NCBI RefSeq assembly: GCF_007713685.1
Contig: NZ_VMRJ01000002.1
Location: 806,001 to 870,000 of the forward strand
Direction of reading: 5' to 3'
Length of the DNA stretch: 64,000 bases
Source of the DNA: Hymenobacter setariae
GTDB taxonomy: Bacteria; Bacteroidota; Bacteroidia; Cytophagales; Hymenobacteraceae
The notes beneath the pieces are model-generated. The model worked only from the letters and a program-made list of their open reading frames with translations. It was not told where the DNA came from and searched no databases. The stretch's first letter is position 1, and the number at the start of each line of letters is the position of its first letter. Shown one piece after another: positions 16,892 to 25,086 of this stretch. The position numbers and the translations under genes are program-made.

Positions 16892-19081
16892 ATGGCAATT
16901 CTTCGCTTCAATGCTCTCGAGCTTGTAGACCACCGTCAGCCTCTGCCAGTAGCGCCCGCCAAACACCGCCGCTCCGATGCATTCGGGCAGAATGTGTTTA
17001 ACCTAGAAGCGATGCGGACCAACATGTCCGGCGAATATTTCAAGAAGCTACAAGCCGCCATCAAGCACGGCACGTCGGTAGAGCGCTCGGTAGCGGACGC
17101 CGTTGCCTCGGCCATGAAAACGTGGGCCATGGCCAAGGGAGCCACGCACTACACGCACTGGTTCCAGCCCCTGACCGGGGCCACGGCCGAGAAGCATGAC
17201 TCGTTCTTCGACCTCAACTCGGACGGCCGGCCAATTGAAAACTTCAAAGGCTCGGCGCTGGTGCAGCAGGAGCCCGATGCTTCGTCGTTCCCCAACGGCG
17301 GTATCCGCAACACGTTCGAGGCCCGCGGCTACACGGCCTGGGACCCGACTTCGCCCGCCTTCATCATCGAAACGGTAGGCGCCAAGACGCTGTGTATTCC
17401 TACCATCTTTGTGGCATACACTGGTGAGGCGCTCGACTACAAGGCCCCGCTGCTCAAGTCGCTGGCCGTGCTAGAAAAAGCTGCCGTGGATGTGTGTCAG
17501 TATTTCGACAAGGACGTGCAGCGTGTGCACACCACCCTGGGTATCGAGCAGGAATACTTCCTGGTGGACAAGGCCCTCTACGATGCGCGCCCCGACCTGG
17601 TGATGACCGGCCGCACCCTGTTTGGCCACGCCTCGGCCAAGGGCCAGCAGCTCGAAGACCACTACTTCGGCTCGATTCCGCCCCGCGTGCACGCGTTCAT
17701 GCTCGAGTTTGAGGAAGAAGCCAACGCCCTCGGTATTCCGCTGCGCACCCGTCACAACGAAGTAGCGCCCAATCAGTTTGAGTGCGCCCCCACCTTCGAG
17801 GATGCTAACCTGGCCATCGACCACAACCAGCTCTTGATGGACGTGATGGACCGCGTGGGCCTCAAGCACAACTTCAAGGTGCTGCTGCACGAGAAGCCCT
17901 TTGCCGGCGTCAACGGCTCAGGCAAGCATAACAACTGGGCCATGAGCACCGACACGGGCGTGAACCTGCTCGCCCCCGGCCGCCGGCCGAAGGAGAACCT
18001 GCAGTTCCTGGCTTTCTTCATTACTACCGTCAAGGCCGTGCATCGCTACGGCGACTTGCTGCGCGCCAGCATTGCCTCGGCCAGCAACGACCACCGCCTC
18101 GGGGCCAACGAAGCCCCGCCGGCCATTATGTCCGTGTTCCTGGGCTCGATGCTCGATGGCGTGCTCGATGAACTCGAGCGCACGGCCAAGCTGCCGCTCG
18201 ACAAGGGCGACAACATCTACCTCAAGCTGGGCATTGACAAGATTCCGGCCATCCTGCTCGACAACACCGACCGCAACCGCACCTCGCCCTTCGCCTTCAC
18301 CGGCAACAAGTTTGAGCTGCGCGCCGTGGGGTCGAGCGCCAACTGCTCGTCGGCCATGACCACGCTCAACGCCATCGTGGCCGACCAGCTGATTGCCTTC
18401 AAGGAGCAAGTTGACGCGCTTATCAACCAAGGTAAGAAGAAAGAAGTGGCCATCGTTGACGTGCTGCGCGAGTACGTTATCTCGTCCAAGAACATTCGCT
18501 TCGAGGGCAACGGTTACTCGGACGAGTGGCGCGACGAGGCGGCCCGCCGCGGCCTGGCCAACGTGCCTACCACCCCCCAGGCTCTCGACGCGCTGGTGCG
18601 CGACGACGCGGCCGAGCTGTTTGCTCGCCACGGTATTCTTTCGGAGACGGAGTTGCACGCCCGCCACGAGATTCTGCTCGACGAGTACATCAAGAAAATT
18701 CAGATTGAAAGCCGCGTCCTAGGTGACCTCGCCGTCAATCAAGTCATTCCGACCGCATTGGCCTATCAGACCAAGCTAATCAGCAATGTGTGCGGCCTAC
18801 GCGAGCTGGGCCTCGACGATGAGAATAGCCAGGTAACGGTAGAAATGATTAAGTCGATTTCGGGCTACGTATCAACTATTAAGAGCACGGTTGACGCCAT
18901 GATTGAGGCCCGCAAGGTGGCCAACCGCCTCGAGGACGCCCGCGAGCGCGCAGTAGCCTATTGCGACACGGTCAAAGAGAAATTTGCGGTAATTCGCCGC
19001 GCCGCCGACAAGCTCGAACTGCTTGTGGCGGATGAGGACTGGCCCCTGGTGAAGTACCGCGAATTGTTGTTCCGGCACTAG
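16892..19081 (+). CDS. glnN: Glutamine synthetase, class III
   Basis: 729 residues, the usual length of GSIII (about 700-730), and much longer than class I. It makes glutamine from glutamate, ammonium and ATP in the cytoplasm. Visible family sequences include FPNGGIRNTFEARGYTAWDP (about 123-142), GIEQEYFLVD, RHNEVAPNQFECAP, the ATP-site GVNGSGKHNNWA and NRTSPFAFTGNKFE. The long C-terminal helical extension typical of class III is present. It is divergent from porin-DUF4468-amt, completing an ammonium uptake and fixation unit. Its codons end in C or G far more consistently than its neighbours and it holds a single CCTAGG, consistent with very high expression or a different history. Confidence 0.95.
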   Translation: MAILRFNALELVDHRQPLPVAPAKHRRSDAFGQNVFNLEAMRTNMSGEYFKKLQAAIKHGTSVERSVADAVASAMKTWAMAKGATHYTHWFQPLTGATAEKHDSFFDLNSDGRPIENFKGSALVQQEPDASSFPNGGIRNTFEARGYTAWDPTSPAFIIETVGAKTLCIPTIFVAYTGEALDYKAPLLKSLAVLEKAAVDVCQYFDKDVQRVHTTLGIEQEYFLVDKALYDARPDLVMTGRTLFGHASAKGQQLEDHYFGSIPPRVHAFMLEFEEEANALGIPLRTRHNEVAPNQFECAPTFEDANLAIDHNQLLMDVMDRVGLKHNFKVLLHEKPFAGVNGSGKHNNWAMSTDTGVNLLAPGRRPKENLQFLAFFITTVKAVHRYGDLLRASIASASNDHRLGANEAPPAIMSVFLGSMLDGVLDELERTAKLPLDKGDNIYLKLGIDKIPAILLDNTDRNRTSPFAFTGNKFELRAVGSSANCSSAMTTLNAIVADQLIAFKEQVDALINQGKKKEVAIVDVLREYVISSKNIRFEGNGYSDEWRDEAARRGLANVPTTPQALDALVRDDAAELFARHGILSETELHARHEILLDEYIKKIQIESRVLGDLAVNQVIPTALAYQTKLISNVCGLRELGLDDENSQVTVEMIKSISGYVSTIKSTVDAMIEARKVANRLEDARERAVAYCDTVKEKFAVIRRAADKLELLVADEDWPLVKYRELLFRH

Positions 19082-19119
19082 TCGCACTGAGCGCCTGTAA
19101 CTGCTACCTAGGGTAGTCA

Positions 19120-19175
19120 GCCCCAAACAAATGGCCAAGCGTGAGTAATATCACGCTTGGCCATTTGTTTGGGGC
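19120..19175 (+). terminator. Long perfect inverted repeat after the glutamine synthetase gene
   Basis: 25-base perfect arms (19120-19144 and 19151-19175) around a six-base loop GTAATA. Position fits a terminator, but no clean T-run follows; it could also stabilise the 3' end or limit readthrough into the FUSC gene. Confidence 0.7.
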
Positions 19176-19214
19176 CTAAACTCAACCGGATGCAGACCGT
19201 ATTTGCCGGTACCC

Positions 19215-21383
19215 ATGTTGCCCTCGCTCCCGCACGTATCTCGCCGCGACTTATCGTATTTCTTCTTTAGCCAGCACTTCTCCGATGGGCTGCGCACCAC
19301 GCTGGCCATTCTGCTGCCGGCGCTGGTAGGGGCGCAGTGGGGCAATTTTGAGGCGGGCATCACCATCTCAACAGGGGCGGTGTGCGTGAGCGCCACCGAT
19401 ACGCCAGGCCCCGCCAAGCATAAGCGCAATGGTATGCTGGCCGGCCTAGGACTGGTGTTTGTGGTATCTATTCTGACGGGGGTAGTGGCGCCCTACCGCT
19501 GGCTATTAGGCTTGGAAGTGGTAGGAATGGCCTTTGCCCTCACCATGCTGCTAGTGTGGGGCGCCCGGGCTGGCTCGGTAGGCTCGGCCACGCTGCTGGC
19601 CATGGTGCTTATGCTGGCCCACCCGCCCGCGCTGCCTCAGGTGCTGCCTCATGCGCTGCTACTGCTGCTAGGGGGTGGCTGGTACCTAGTACTGGCGCTG
19701 CTGCAACAGCAGTTGCAGCCCTATCGGCCCGCCCAGCAGGCCTTAGGCGAGTGCTTGCACGCCATGGCCGGCTTTCTGCAGTTGAAAGCCGATTTCTACC
19801 AAGAGTCAACCAATCTTGAAGAGGACTACCGCCGCCTTGTAGCCCAGCAAGTGACAGTCAATGATAAGCAAGAGGCTGTGCGCGAGGTGCTGTTTCGCTC
19901 GCGCCAGCTCGTGAATGAAAGCACCAGCACCAGCCGGCGCCTCGTGCTCACGTTTGTGGAAGCGGTGGACCTGTACGAGCACATCACAGCGGGCTACTAC
20001 GACTATGCAGCCCTGCGGCGCGACTTTGGCCGCACTGGCCTGCTGGCCGACATCGCGGCCCTGATAAGCCGCCTGGCCACTGACCTCGACTACCTAGGTA
20101 GCGCCATTCAGGCCAACCGTGCCTACGGTAGTCCAGCTCCCGACCGCACCGCCGAGTGGAGCCGGCTGCAAGCTCGCATTGCGGCCACGCCCGCCGATGC
20201 TGCCGACAGCAGCCCTAGGGTGCTCCTGAAAATATTGGTGAACCTGCGTGACCTTATCCGGCGCATCACTAATCTGCGCCGCTATTTCGACGAAAGCCTG
20301 CTCGAAGAAGCCCCGCCTGAGCCTAGTCGCGCTGCTACGCACTTGCAGTTTGTGGCTCAGCAGGAGTTACACTTCTCTGCTTTCACCCAAAACCTAACGC
20401 TTAACTCGTCAGTGTTTCGGCACGCTATCCGCATGACGGTAGCCTGCGCCGTGGCCTTTGTGTTGGCTGAAAGCCTGTGGCACGGCCAGCACAACTACTG
20501 GGTGCTCATGACCGTGACCATCATGCTCAAGCCGGGCTTTAGTCTCACACGCCAGCGCAACATCGAGCGTATTATCGGCACATTGGTAGGCGGTGTGCTG
20601 GGAACGCTTATCCTCAAGACGGTAGCTAGCGGCGATGTGCGCTTCGCTTTTCTGGTAGTGTTTATGGTGGTGGCTTACAGTTTTCAGCGCACCAAGTACA
20701 TTATAACAGTCATCTTTCTGACGGCCTACCTGCTCATTATGTTCACCTTCTTGGGGGCGGGATACCTAGGTATTATCGAAGAGCGGGTGACTGATACGCT
20801 GCTGGGGTGCGCCATCGCATTCAGTGCGGGCTACTTGCTGTTTCCGAGTTGGGAAAGCGACCAATTGCGCGACCTGATGGCTGCCACCCTGCGTGCCAAC
20901 CTCGCCTATCTGCGCCAACTGGCCGACCGCCTGGCGGGCCGCGAAGTAACGGCCACGGCCTACCGGCTGCGGCGCAAAGATGTGTACGTAGCCTCGGCCA
21001 ACCTAGCGGCCGCGTTTCAGCGCATGCTCTCCGAGCCCAAAAGCAAGCGCCGCCACCCCACTGAAATACACCAGTTTGTGGTGCTTAATCACATTCTGTC
21101 GTCCAATATCGCGGCGCTCACGGCCACGCTGCAAGACACGGCCACGCCCACCCCGCCGCCATCGCCCGAAAGCCGGCGCGCCCTTACCAGCGCCCAGGCG
21201 GCCCTTACGCGTAGCCTCACGCGTCTAGCCCCCGAAACACTGCTCGAAGAAAGCGCGCCCGCTCCTGAAGTGCGCTCCGAAGTGCCCGCCGCTCCTGCCG
21301 ACCGGCCTCTATTGGAGCAACTGGGCTTTCTGCAAAAAGTAAGTACCGACCTCAGTAAAGTAACAGAAGTGCTAACTGCCTAG
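19215..21383 (+). CDS. FUSC-family inner-membrane protein (YccS-like)
   Basis: About 722 residues from the ATG at 19215; a TTG four codons earlier is possible. Two sets of membrane helices (about 25-160 and about 400-520) flank a cytoplasmic helical region, with a second soluble domain at the C-terminus. That duplicated arrangement is the YccS/FusC layout, related to aromatic acid efflux (AaeB) proteins. HNYWVLMTVTIMLKPGF in the second membrane half is characteristic. Substrate unknown. The TAG stop lies inside CCTAGG. It is followed by an MFS gene with its own promoter-like box. Confidence 0.85.
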   Translation: MLPSLPHVSRRDLSYFFFSQHFSDGLRTTLAILLPALVGAQWGNFEAGITISTGAVCVSATDTPGPAKHKRNGMLAGLGLVFVVSILTGVVAPYRWLLGLEVVGMAFALTMLLVWGARAGSVGSATLLAMVLMLAHPPALPQVLPHALLLLLGGGWYLVLALLQQQLQPYRPAQQALGECLHAMAGFLQLKADFYQESTNLEEDYRRLVAQQVTVNDKQEAVREVLFRSRQLVNESTSTSRRLVLTFVEAVDLYEHITAGYYDYAALRRDFGRTGLLADIAALISRLATDLDYLGSAIQANRAYGSPAPDRTAEWSRLQARIAATPADAADSSPRVLLKILVNLRDLIRRITNLRRYFDESLLEEAPPEPSRAATHLQFVAQQELHFSAFTQNLTLNSSVFRHAIRMTVACAVAFVLAESLWHGQHNYWVLMTVTIMLKPGFSLTRQRNIERIIGTLVGGVLGTLILKTVASGDVRFAFLVVFMVVAYSFQRTKYIITVIFLTAYLLIMFTFLGAGYLGIIEERVTDTLLGCAIAFSAGYLLFPSWESDQLRDLMAATLRANLAYLRQLADRLAGREVTATAYRLRRKDVYVASANLAAAFQRMLSEPKSKRRHPTEIHQFVVLNHILSSNIAALTATLQDTATPTPPPSPESRRALTSAQAALTRSLTRLAPETLLEESAPAPEVRSEVPAAPADRPLLEQLGFLQKVSTDLSKVTEVLTA

Positions 21384-21459
21384 GGCGCTGCTGAGTACTG
21401 TGCCGTCGGCAAATAGACCTGGGCCAAAGCTCGGCAGTAATTGCCCAGCTGGTGGCGGC

Positions 21460-21467
21460 TACATTTG
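21460..21467 (+). promoter_or_regulatory. Promoter -7 box for the MFS gene
   Basis: TACATTTG fits TAnnTTTG exactly, with TTG at 21441-21443 sixteen bases before it. It lies inside the longest reading frame of the next gene, which argues for the downstream start at 21522. Confidence 0.45.
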
Positions 21468-21521
21468 GTAGGGGCTCTTGCCAGCCCTTGTCGGCTCACG
21501 TCTCTTTCTTCCCCACCTGCT

Positions 21522-22841
21522 TTGAAAAGCCTTGTACTGCGCGATAGTGCCCGCCTGCGCTATTTTACGTTTTTCTACCTGTACGTGATGCAGGGTATCC
21601 CATCGGGGTTTGCGCTCACGGCGGTCTATAATTTTCTGATAGGGCAGGGGCTTTCGGCGCGAGCGGTGGGTTCGTTTGCCGCCACGGTGGGCCTGCCCTG
21701 GACGTTTCAGTTCGTGTGGGGGCCACTCATCGACAAGTATCAATACTCCATCATTGGGCACCGCAAGCAGTGGGTGGTGCTCACGCAGCTGGTAGCGGTG
21801 CTGGCCTCGCTATCGTTGCTGCTTGTGCACGACCCCGTGCACGAGTTAACCCTGCTGGGGGCAGTGTTTTTTGTGCATAGCGTGTTTGCCTCTATTCAGG
21901 ATGCTAGTGTCGATGCCATTGCTATTTCGGTAGTGCCGGTGGCCGAGCGCGGGCGCGTCAACGCATTTATGCGGGCTGGCTCGCTGGCGGGCTGGGCGGT
22001 GGGTGGCGCGGCGCTTTCATACTTGCTGCACCACGGCGGCTTTGGGCGCGCGGCCTGGGTGCAGTCGTTGGTGCTGCTGGCATTCACGGTGCTCACGTTT
22101 TTCATCAAGCTCGAGCGCACCGACCGCTTGCTGCCGCAGTTTGGCGCTGCTCAGCGCACCGACCGCCCTGTGCTCACAGAAGAAGAAAACCCCTCCCTAG
22201 GTTGGCTTTTTCGTGAGCTAGGCCGCAGCATAGCTGAGAAGCACAGTCTGCGCGCATTTGCCATCATTATTTTGAGCTACCTAGCAGCTTCGCTATTTGG
22301 CAATGCCTACGTTTATCATCTCATCCACAGCTTGCGGTGGGCCGATACCCAAGTCTCCGTCTTGCAAGGCACGTGGGGCAGCTTGCTTTCCTTCGCCGTG
22401 CTCATGGGCGGCGGCGTGCTAGTCGACCGCCTAGGTGCGGGCCGCTTGCAGTGGTGGGTACTAGTTTTTATGGCTTCCTTTCTGCTATTATTCAACTGCA
22501 TGGCTACCGAGTGGGACGCATATGCAGTTGGCTTTGCTGGCCTAGCGATGGTGAACCTCGCTGACCCGCTGCTAAGTGTATCGGCCATGCCCCTCCTGAT
22601 GGCCTACTGCCGCCCTAAAATTGAGGGCTCGCAGTTTACTACCTACATGGCCCTAGTTAATCTATGCACCGTGACAGCTAGCTACCTCAACGGCTGGCTG
22701 CTAGAGGTCACCACCGCGCCTCGCATTGGGCTGGGCTGCGGCGTGCTGCTCATGGGGCTATTGCTGGCCCTCTACTACCTCAACCCCAATAGCAAGGCCG
22801 CGGCGCAGGCGCAGCTTACTGCACCGGCGGCCGCGGCCTAA
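21522..22841 (+). CDS. MFS transporter (AmpG/PAT-like)
   Basis: 439 residues from the TTG at 21522. The frame is open further upstream to a TTG at 21441, but that segment is not hydrophobic or conserved-looking and a promoter box lies inside it. About 12 membrane helices; LRYFTFFYLYVMQGIPSG at the N-terminus and FVWGPLIDKY with an R/K-rich loop recall AmpG-like peptide-acetyl-CoA transporter family members that take up muropeptides. Other MFS substrates are possible. It ends 18 bases before the stop of a small convergent gene. Confidence 0.8.
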   Translation: MKSLVLRDSARLRYFTFFYLYVMQGIPSGFALTAVYNFLIGQGLSARAVGSFAATVGLPWTFQFVWGPLIDKYQYSIIGHRKQWVVLTQLVAVLASLSLLLVHDPVHELTLLGAVFFVHSVFASIQDASVDAIAISVVPVAERGRVNAFMRAGSLAGWAVGGAALSYLLHHGGFGRAAWVQSLVLLAFTVLTFFIKLERTDRLLPQFGAAQRTDRPVLTEEENPSLGWLFRELGRSIAEKHSLRAFAIIILSYLAASLFGNAYVYHLIHSLRWADTQVSVLQGTWGSLLSFAVLMGGGVLVDRLGAGRLQWWVLVFMASFLLLFNCMATEWDAYAVGFAGLAMVNLADPLLSVSAMPLLMAYCRPKIEGSQFTTYMALVNLCTVTASYLNGWLLEVTTAPRIGLGCGVLLMGLLLALYYLNPNSKAAAQAQLTAPAAAA

Positions 22842-22859
22842 AGGAGGGGGCGAGGAACA

Positions 22860-23039
22860 CTAATGCTTGCGGCCCGAGCCGCCGGGCTTCTTGCCCCCGC
22901 CATCTTGCTTGTTAACGGTGGCCCAAGCACGGGCCTCAGCCTCATCTTCGGGCACACCTTTTTTCTCATAGCCTTCCTCGATATGCTCGGCCTGGCGTTT
23001 TTGCTTGTCCGTGTACTTGGACTTATCTCCTTGTGGCAT
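22860..23039 (-). CDS. Small basic protein of the plasmid-stabilisation-like family (59 residues)
   Basis: ATG at 23039, TAG at 22860-22862, 59 residues. Highly charged and hydrophilic; KYTDKQKRQAEHIEEGYE then EDEAEARAWATVNK and a Gly/Lys tail (GGGKKPGGSGRKH). This is the pattern of a widespread family of roughly 60-residue proteins often named plasmid stabilisation protein or KTSC/Ku-associated small protein. True function unknown. A frame on the other strand (22863-23054) is a shadow. Convergent with the MFS gene. Confidence 0.75.
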   Translation of the reverse strand: MPQGDKSKYTDKQKRQAEHIEEGYEKKGVPEDEAEARAWATVNKQDGGGKKPGGSGRKH

Positions 23040-23214
23040 AGTAGTAGAAGTTAAAGGGTGGGTAGCGGCCGTATCGCGGGCGACTGGCTTGGTTTTGGTA
23101 CGGCAAGGGCCCAGCTGCGGTTAACGCGCAGCTTACCTAGGCCCACTCACGTAGCCTTATCTTCGCCCCACTATTGCTTGCCGCTATAGTGAGGTTTTTC
23201 CTTCGCAAGATGCT

Positions 23215-23475
23215 ATGCGCCACGTCGCCGATATCCCGTATCCTCAGGTCAAAATCACGCTGCTTGCCTGGAACGGCAAGTATTTACTTAAGCTAGAGCA
23301 AGGTCCCATCGAGCAAACCTATAAGGTAGCCGAGCTAGACCTGAGTGGTATCGAGCCACCCGATATCGAGATTCGGCAGCTGCTCGATGACGAGTTTCTA
23401 GCGGCAGCCGTGGCCCGCTTCCAAGCCATGCAGCAGGATATGCGCGCCGCCTTTGCCCGCCATGACCTGCGCTAG
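23215..23475 (+). CDS. Conserved-looking small cytoplasmic protein, function unknown
   Basis: 86 residues, no signal peptide. Two short beta-strand stretches (VKITLLAWNGKYLLKLEQG) then an acidic segment and a C-terminal helix ending in RHDLR. A -7-like TATCTTCG lies near 23159. It is not recognised as a family. It starts a run of three same-strand genes, 40 bases before the next, and may be co-transcribed. The TAG stop is in GCTAGG. Confidence 0.65.
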   Translation: MRHVADIPYPQVKITLLAWNGKYLLKLEQGPIEQTYKVAELDLSGIEPPDIEIRQLLDDEFLAAAVARFQAMQQDMRAAFARHDLR

Positions 23476-23515
23476 GATTCTGCGTAAACCAACCTTCTGT
23501 TCTTCCCTTCGCCTT

Positions 23516-24247
23516 ATGCTTAAATTTTGCTTCGCTTTAATCGTCAGTCTTTTCGTGCTGTCAGCGCCCGTGCGCGCCCAACTCTACCAAGTAAGTAGCG
23601 GTGTGACTACCCACGATAAGCGCGACCGCGACGCGCTGTTGCTGCAAGTTGATGGTTCCGTTGAGACCACCCGCGAGTTTTGGCAAGATTATATGAAAGA
23701 TACCTATGGCATCCGCTTCAAGAGTGGCGCGTTGGCCACCCTAGGTATCAAGGGTAAGAAAGACGAGTTAGCGGCCCAAGAGGTATCAAACGTTGGCATT
23801 TCGAGCCGGCCCATAACGCTGTATGTTAATCTGAGTGCGGTGAATGATTCGACTACTGAAATTGCCTTCTTCGGCGGTTTTGGTGATAAAACGTATTTCG
23901 AGCCTACGCGCACCGTGTCTGAGTTTAAGGGCCTGCGGAAGATTATAGACAGGTTTGCTGTTGCAGCCCGCGCCAATGCTTACCAAGTACAAGTGAAAGA
24001 GGCCGAGCGCGATGTAACGGCCGCCGACAAAGAGCAAGACAAGCTAAATCGCAGCATCCAAGCTGCCCAAAGCAACACTGCCGCCAACCTGAAACGCATC
24101 GACGAGCTAACCAATAAAAACCGTTCTAACGCGCTGCAGATGCACCAGGATAGTCTACAACTCACCACCAATGCGCAGCTGCGCGAAACGACGCGTGCCC
24201 GCCTGCAACGTCGCCGCGAGCGCCTAGCCACCGTCGATAAAAAATAA
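23516..24247 (+). CDS. Exported coiled-coil protein, function unknown
   Basis: 243 residues from the ATG at 23516, which places a clean signal peptide at the N-terminus (MLKFCFALIVSLFVLSAPVR); a longer frame from 23453 overlaps the preceding gene. A globular domain with mixed strands (about 25-150, containing ITLYVNLSAVNDSTTEIAFFG) is followed by a heptad-rich coiled coil from about 155 to the end, rich in Q, R and E. Likely periplasmic or envelope-associated. No family recognised. Confidence 0.75.
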   Translation: MLKFCFALIVSLFVLSAPVRAQLYQVSSGVTTHDKRDRDALLLQVDGSVETTREFWQDYMKDTYGIRFKSGALATLGIKGKKDELAAQEVSNVGISSRPITLYVNLSAVNDSTTEIAFFGGFGDKTYFEPTRTVSEFKGLRKIIDRFAVAARANAYQVQVKEAERDVTAADKEQDKLNRSIQAAQSNTAANLKRIDELTNKNRSNALQMHQDSLQLTTNAQLRETTRARLQRRRERLATVDKK

Positions 24248-24276
24248 CCGGCTGCCCAGCCGCTAGCTTCTTCCGC

Positions 24277-24984
24277 ATGAATCCGTCCGATGCCAATTCA
24301 GCGCTTGCTACCCTGCGCCAGCTCAAAGAAATGCTCGACGCTGGCACGCTTACGCCCCAAGAGTTTGAGGCGCTGAAGCAAAAGCTAGTGTTTGGCCAGG
24401 AGGCCGGGCCAGTTCCCGACTTGGCTCCCGCCCCCGCCCTAGGTTCGCCGCTGTCAAGCCCCGTGCCCGCTGCCGAACCTGTAGCGCCAACTCAGGTAGA
24501 GCTACCTCCAGCGTCTGCTACGCCCCAGGGCACCGATTGGCTTACGGCAGCAGCCCCCGTCCTTGTAGAAGACACGCCGGCCAACCCTTCTATTGAGGCA
24601 CCCGAGGAGCGCCGTAATCCGCTCACGCTGGTCTTCATCATCGGTGGGGCGCTCGTGTTATTAGCCACAGTCCTCTACTTGACTTTGGGTAGCAGTGCTC
24701 CCGACGAGCACCTCACCAGTACCAGCCAAACCGCTGCCGACTCGGCGCGTGTAGCTCCCGAAGTTGGCCCCCAGGCCGAGCAACTCACGCTGCCGCCCGC
24801 CGTTCCCGAAACCATACGGGTAGCGCCCGTAGTAGCGCCCGCCCCAGTAGCCAAGCCTGCGGCCACCCAGTTTCAGGCAGATTCAGCCACCGCTCCTACT
24901 ACTACCAGCCCAGCAGTGACACCTGCCAAGCCAGTTGCTAAGCCTGCCCCAGCCACGACTATAGCCGCAGACACCGCTATCTAG
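24277..24984 (+). CDS. SHOCT-like protein with one membrane segment and Pro/Ala-rich regions
   Basis: 235 residues. The N-terminal 40 residues fit a SHOCT domain (LRQLKEMLDAGTLTPQEFEA), a short domain usually placed at C-termini. A single transmembrane helix is at about 116-134 (LTLVFIIGGALVLLATVLY), flanked by low-complexity Ala/Pro/Thr/Val regions likely outside the membrane. 29 bases after the coiled-coil gene, so probably one transcript with it. Possible membrane-anchored adaptor; function unknown. Ends at a strong bidirectional terminator. Confidence 0.75.
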   Translation: MNPSDANSALATLRQLKEMLDAGTLTPQEFEALKQKLVFGQEAGPVPDLAPAPALGSPLSSPVPAAEPVAPTQVELPPASATPQGTDWLTAAAPVLVEDTPANPSIEAPEERRNPLTLVFIIGGALVLLATVLYLTLGSSAPDEHLTSTSQTAADSARVAPEVGPQAEQLTLPPAVPETIRVAPVVAPAPVAKPAATQFQADSATAPTTTSPAVTPAKPVAKPAPATTIAADTAI

Positions 24985-25016
24985 AGCATGGCTTAAGCAG
25001 AAAAAAGCGTCTTAAA

Positions 25017-25071
25017 TGCTTTATAAAAAAAGCCCGCTGGCGTATTGCCAGCGGGCTTTTTTTATAAAGCA
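25017..25071. terminator. Bidirectional terminator, 25-base perfect stem
   Basis: Perfect arms 25017-25041 and 25047-25071 with loop GTATT. The A-run and T-run are part of the stem, serving both the SHOCT gene and tsf. Confidence 0.9.
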
Positions 25072-25086
25072 ACCTAGGGGCGCTAA

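Noticed and set aside
17918..18667. Long open frame on the strand opposite the glutamine synthetase gene (249 codons)
   Set aside because: It lies wholly inside a well-supported gene and its composition (Gly/Ala/Val/His/Arg) is that of an antisense shadow in high-GC codons.
22863..23054. 63-codon plus-strand frame, hydrophobic
   Set aside because: Antisense to the more convincing 59-residue minus-strand gene.
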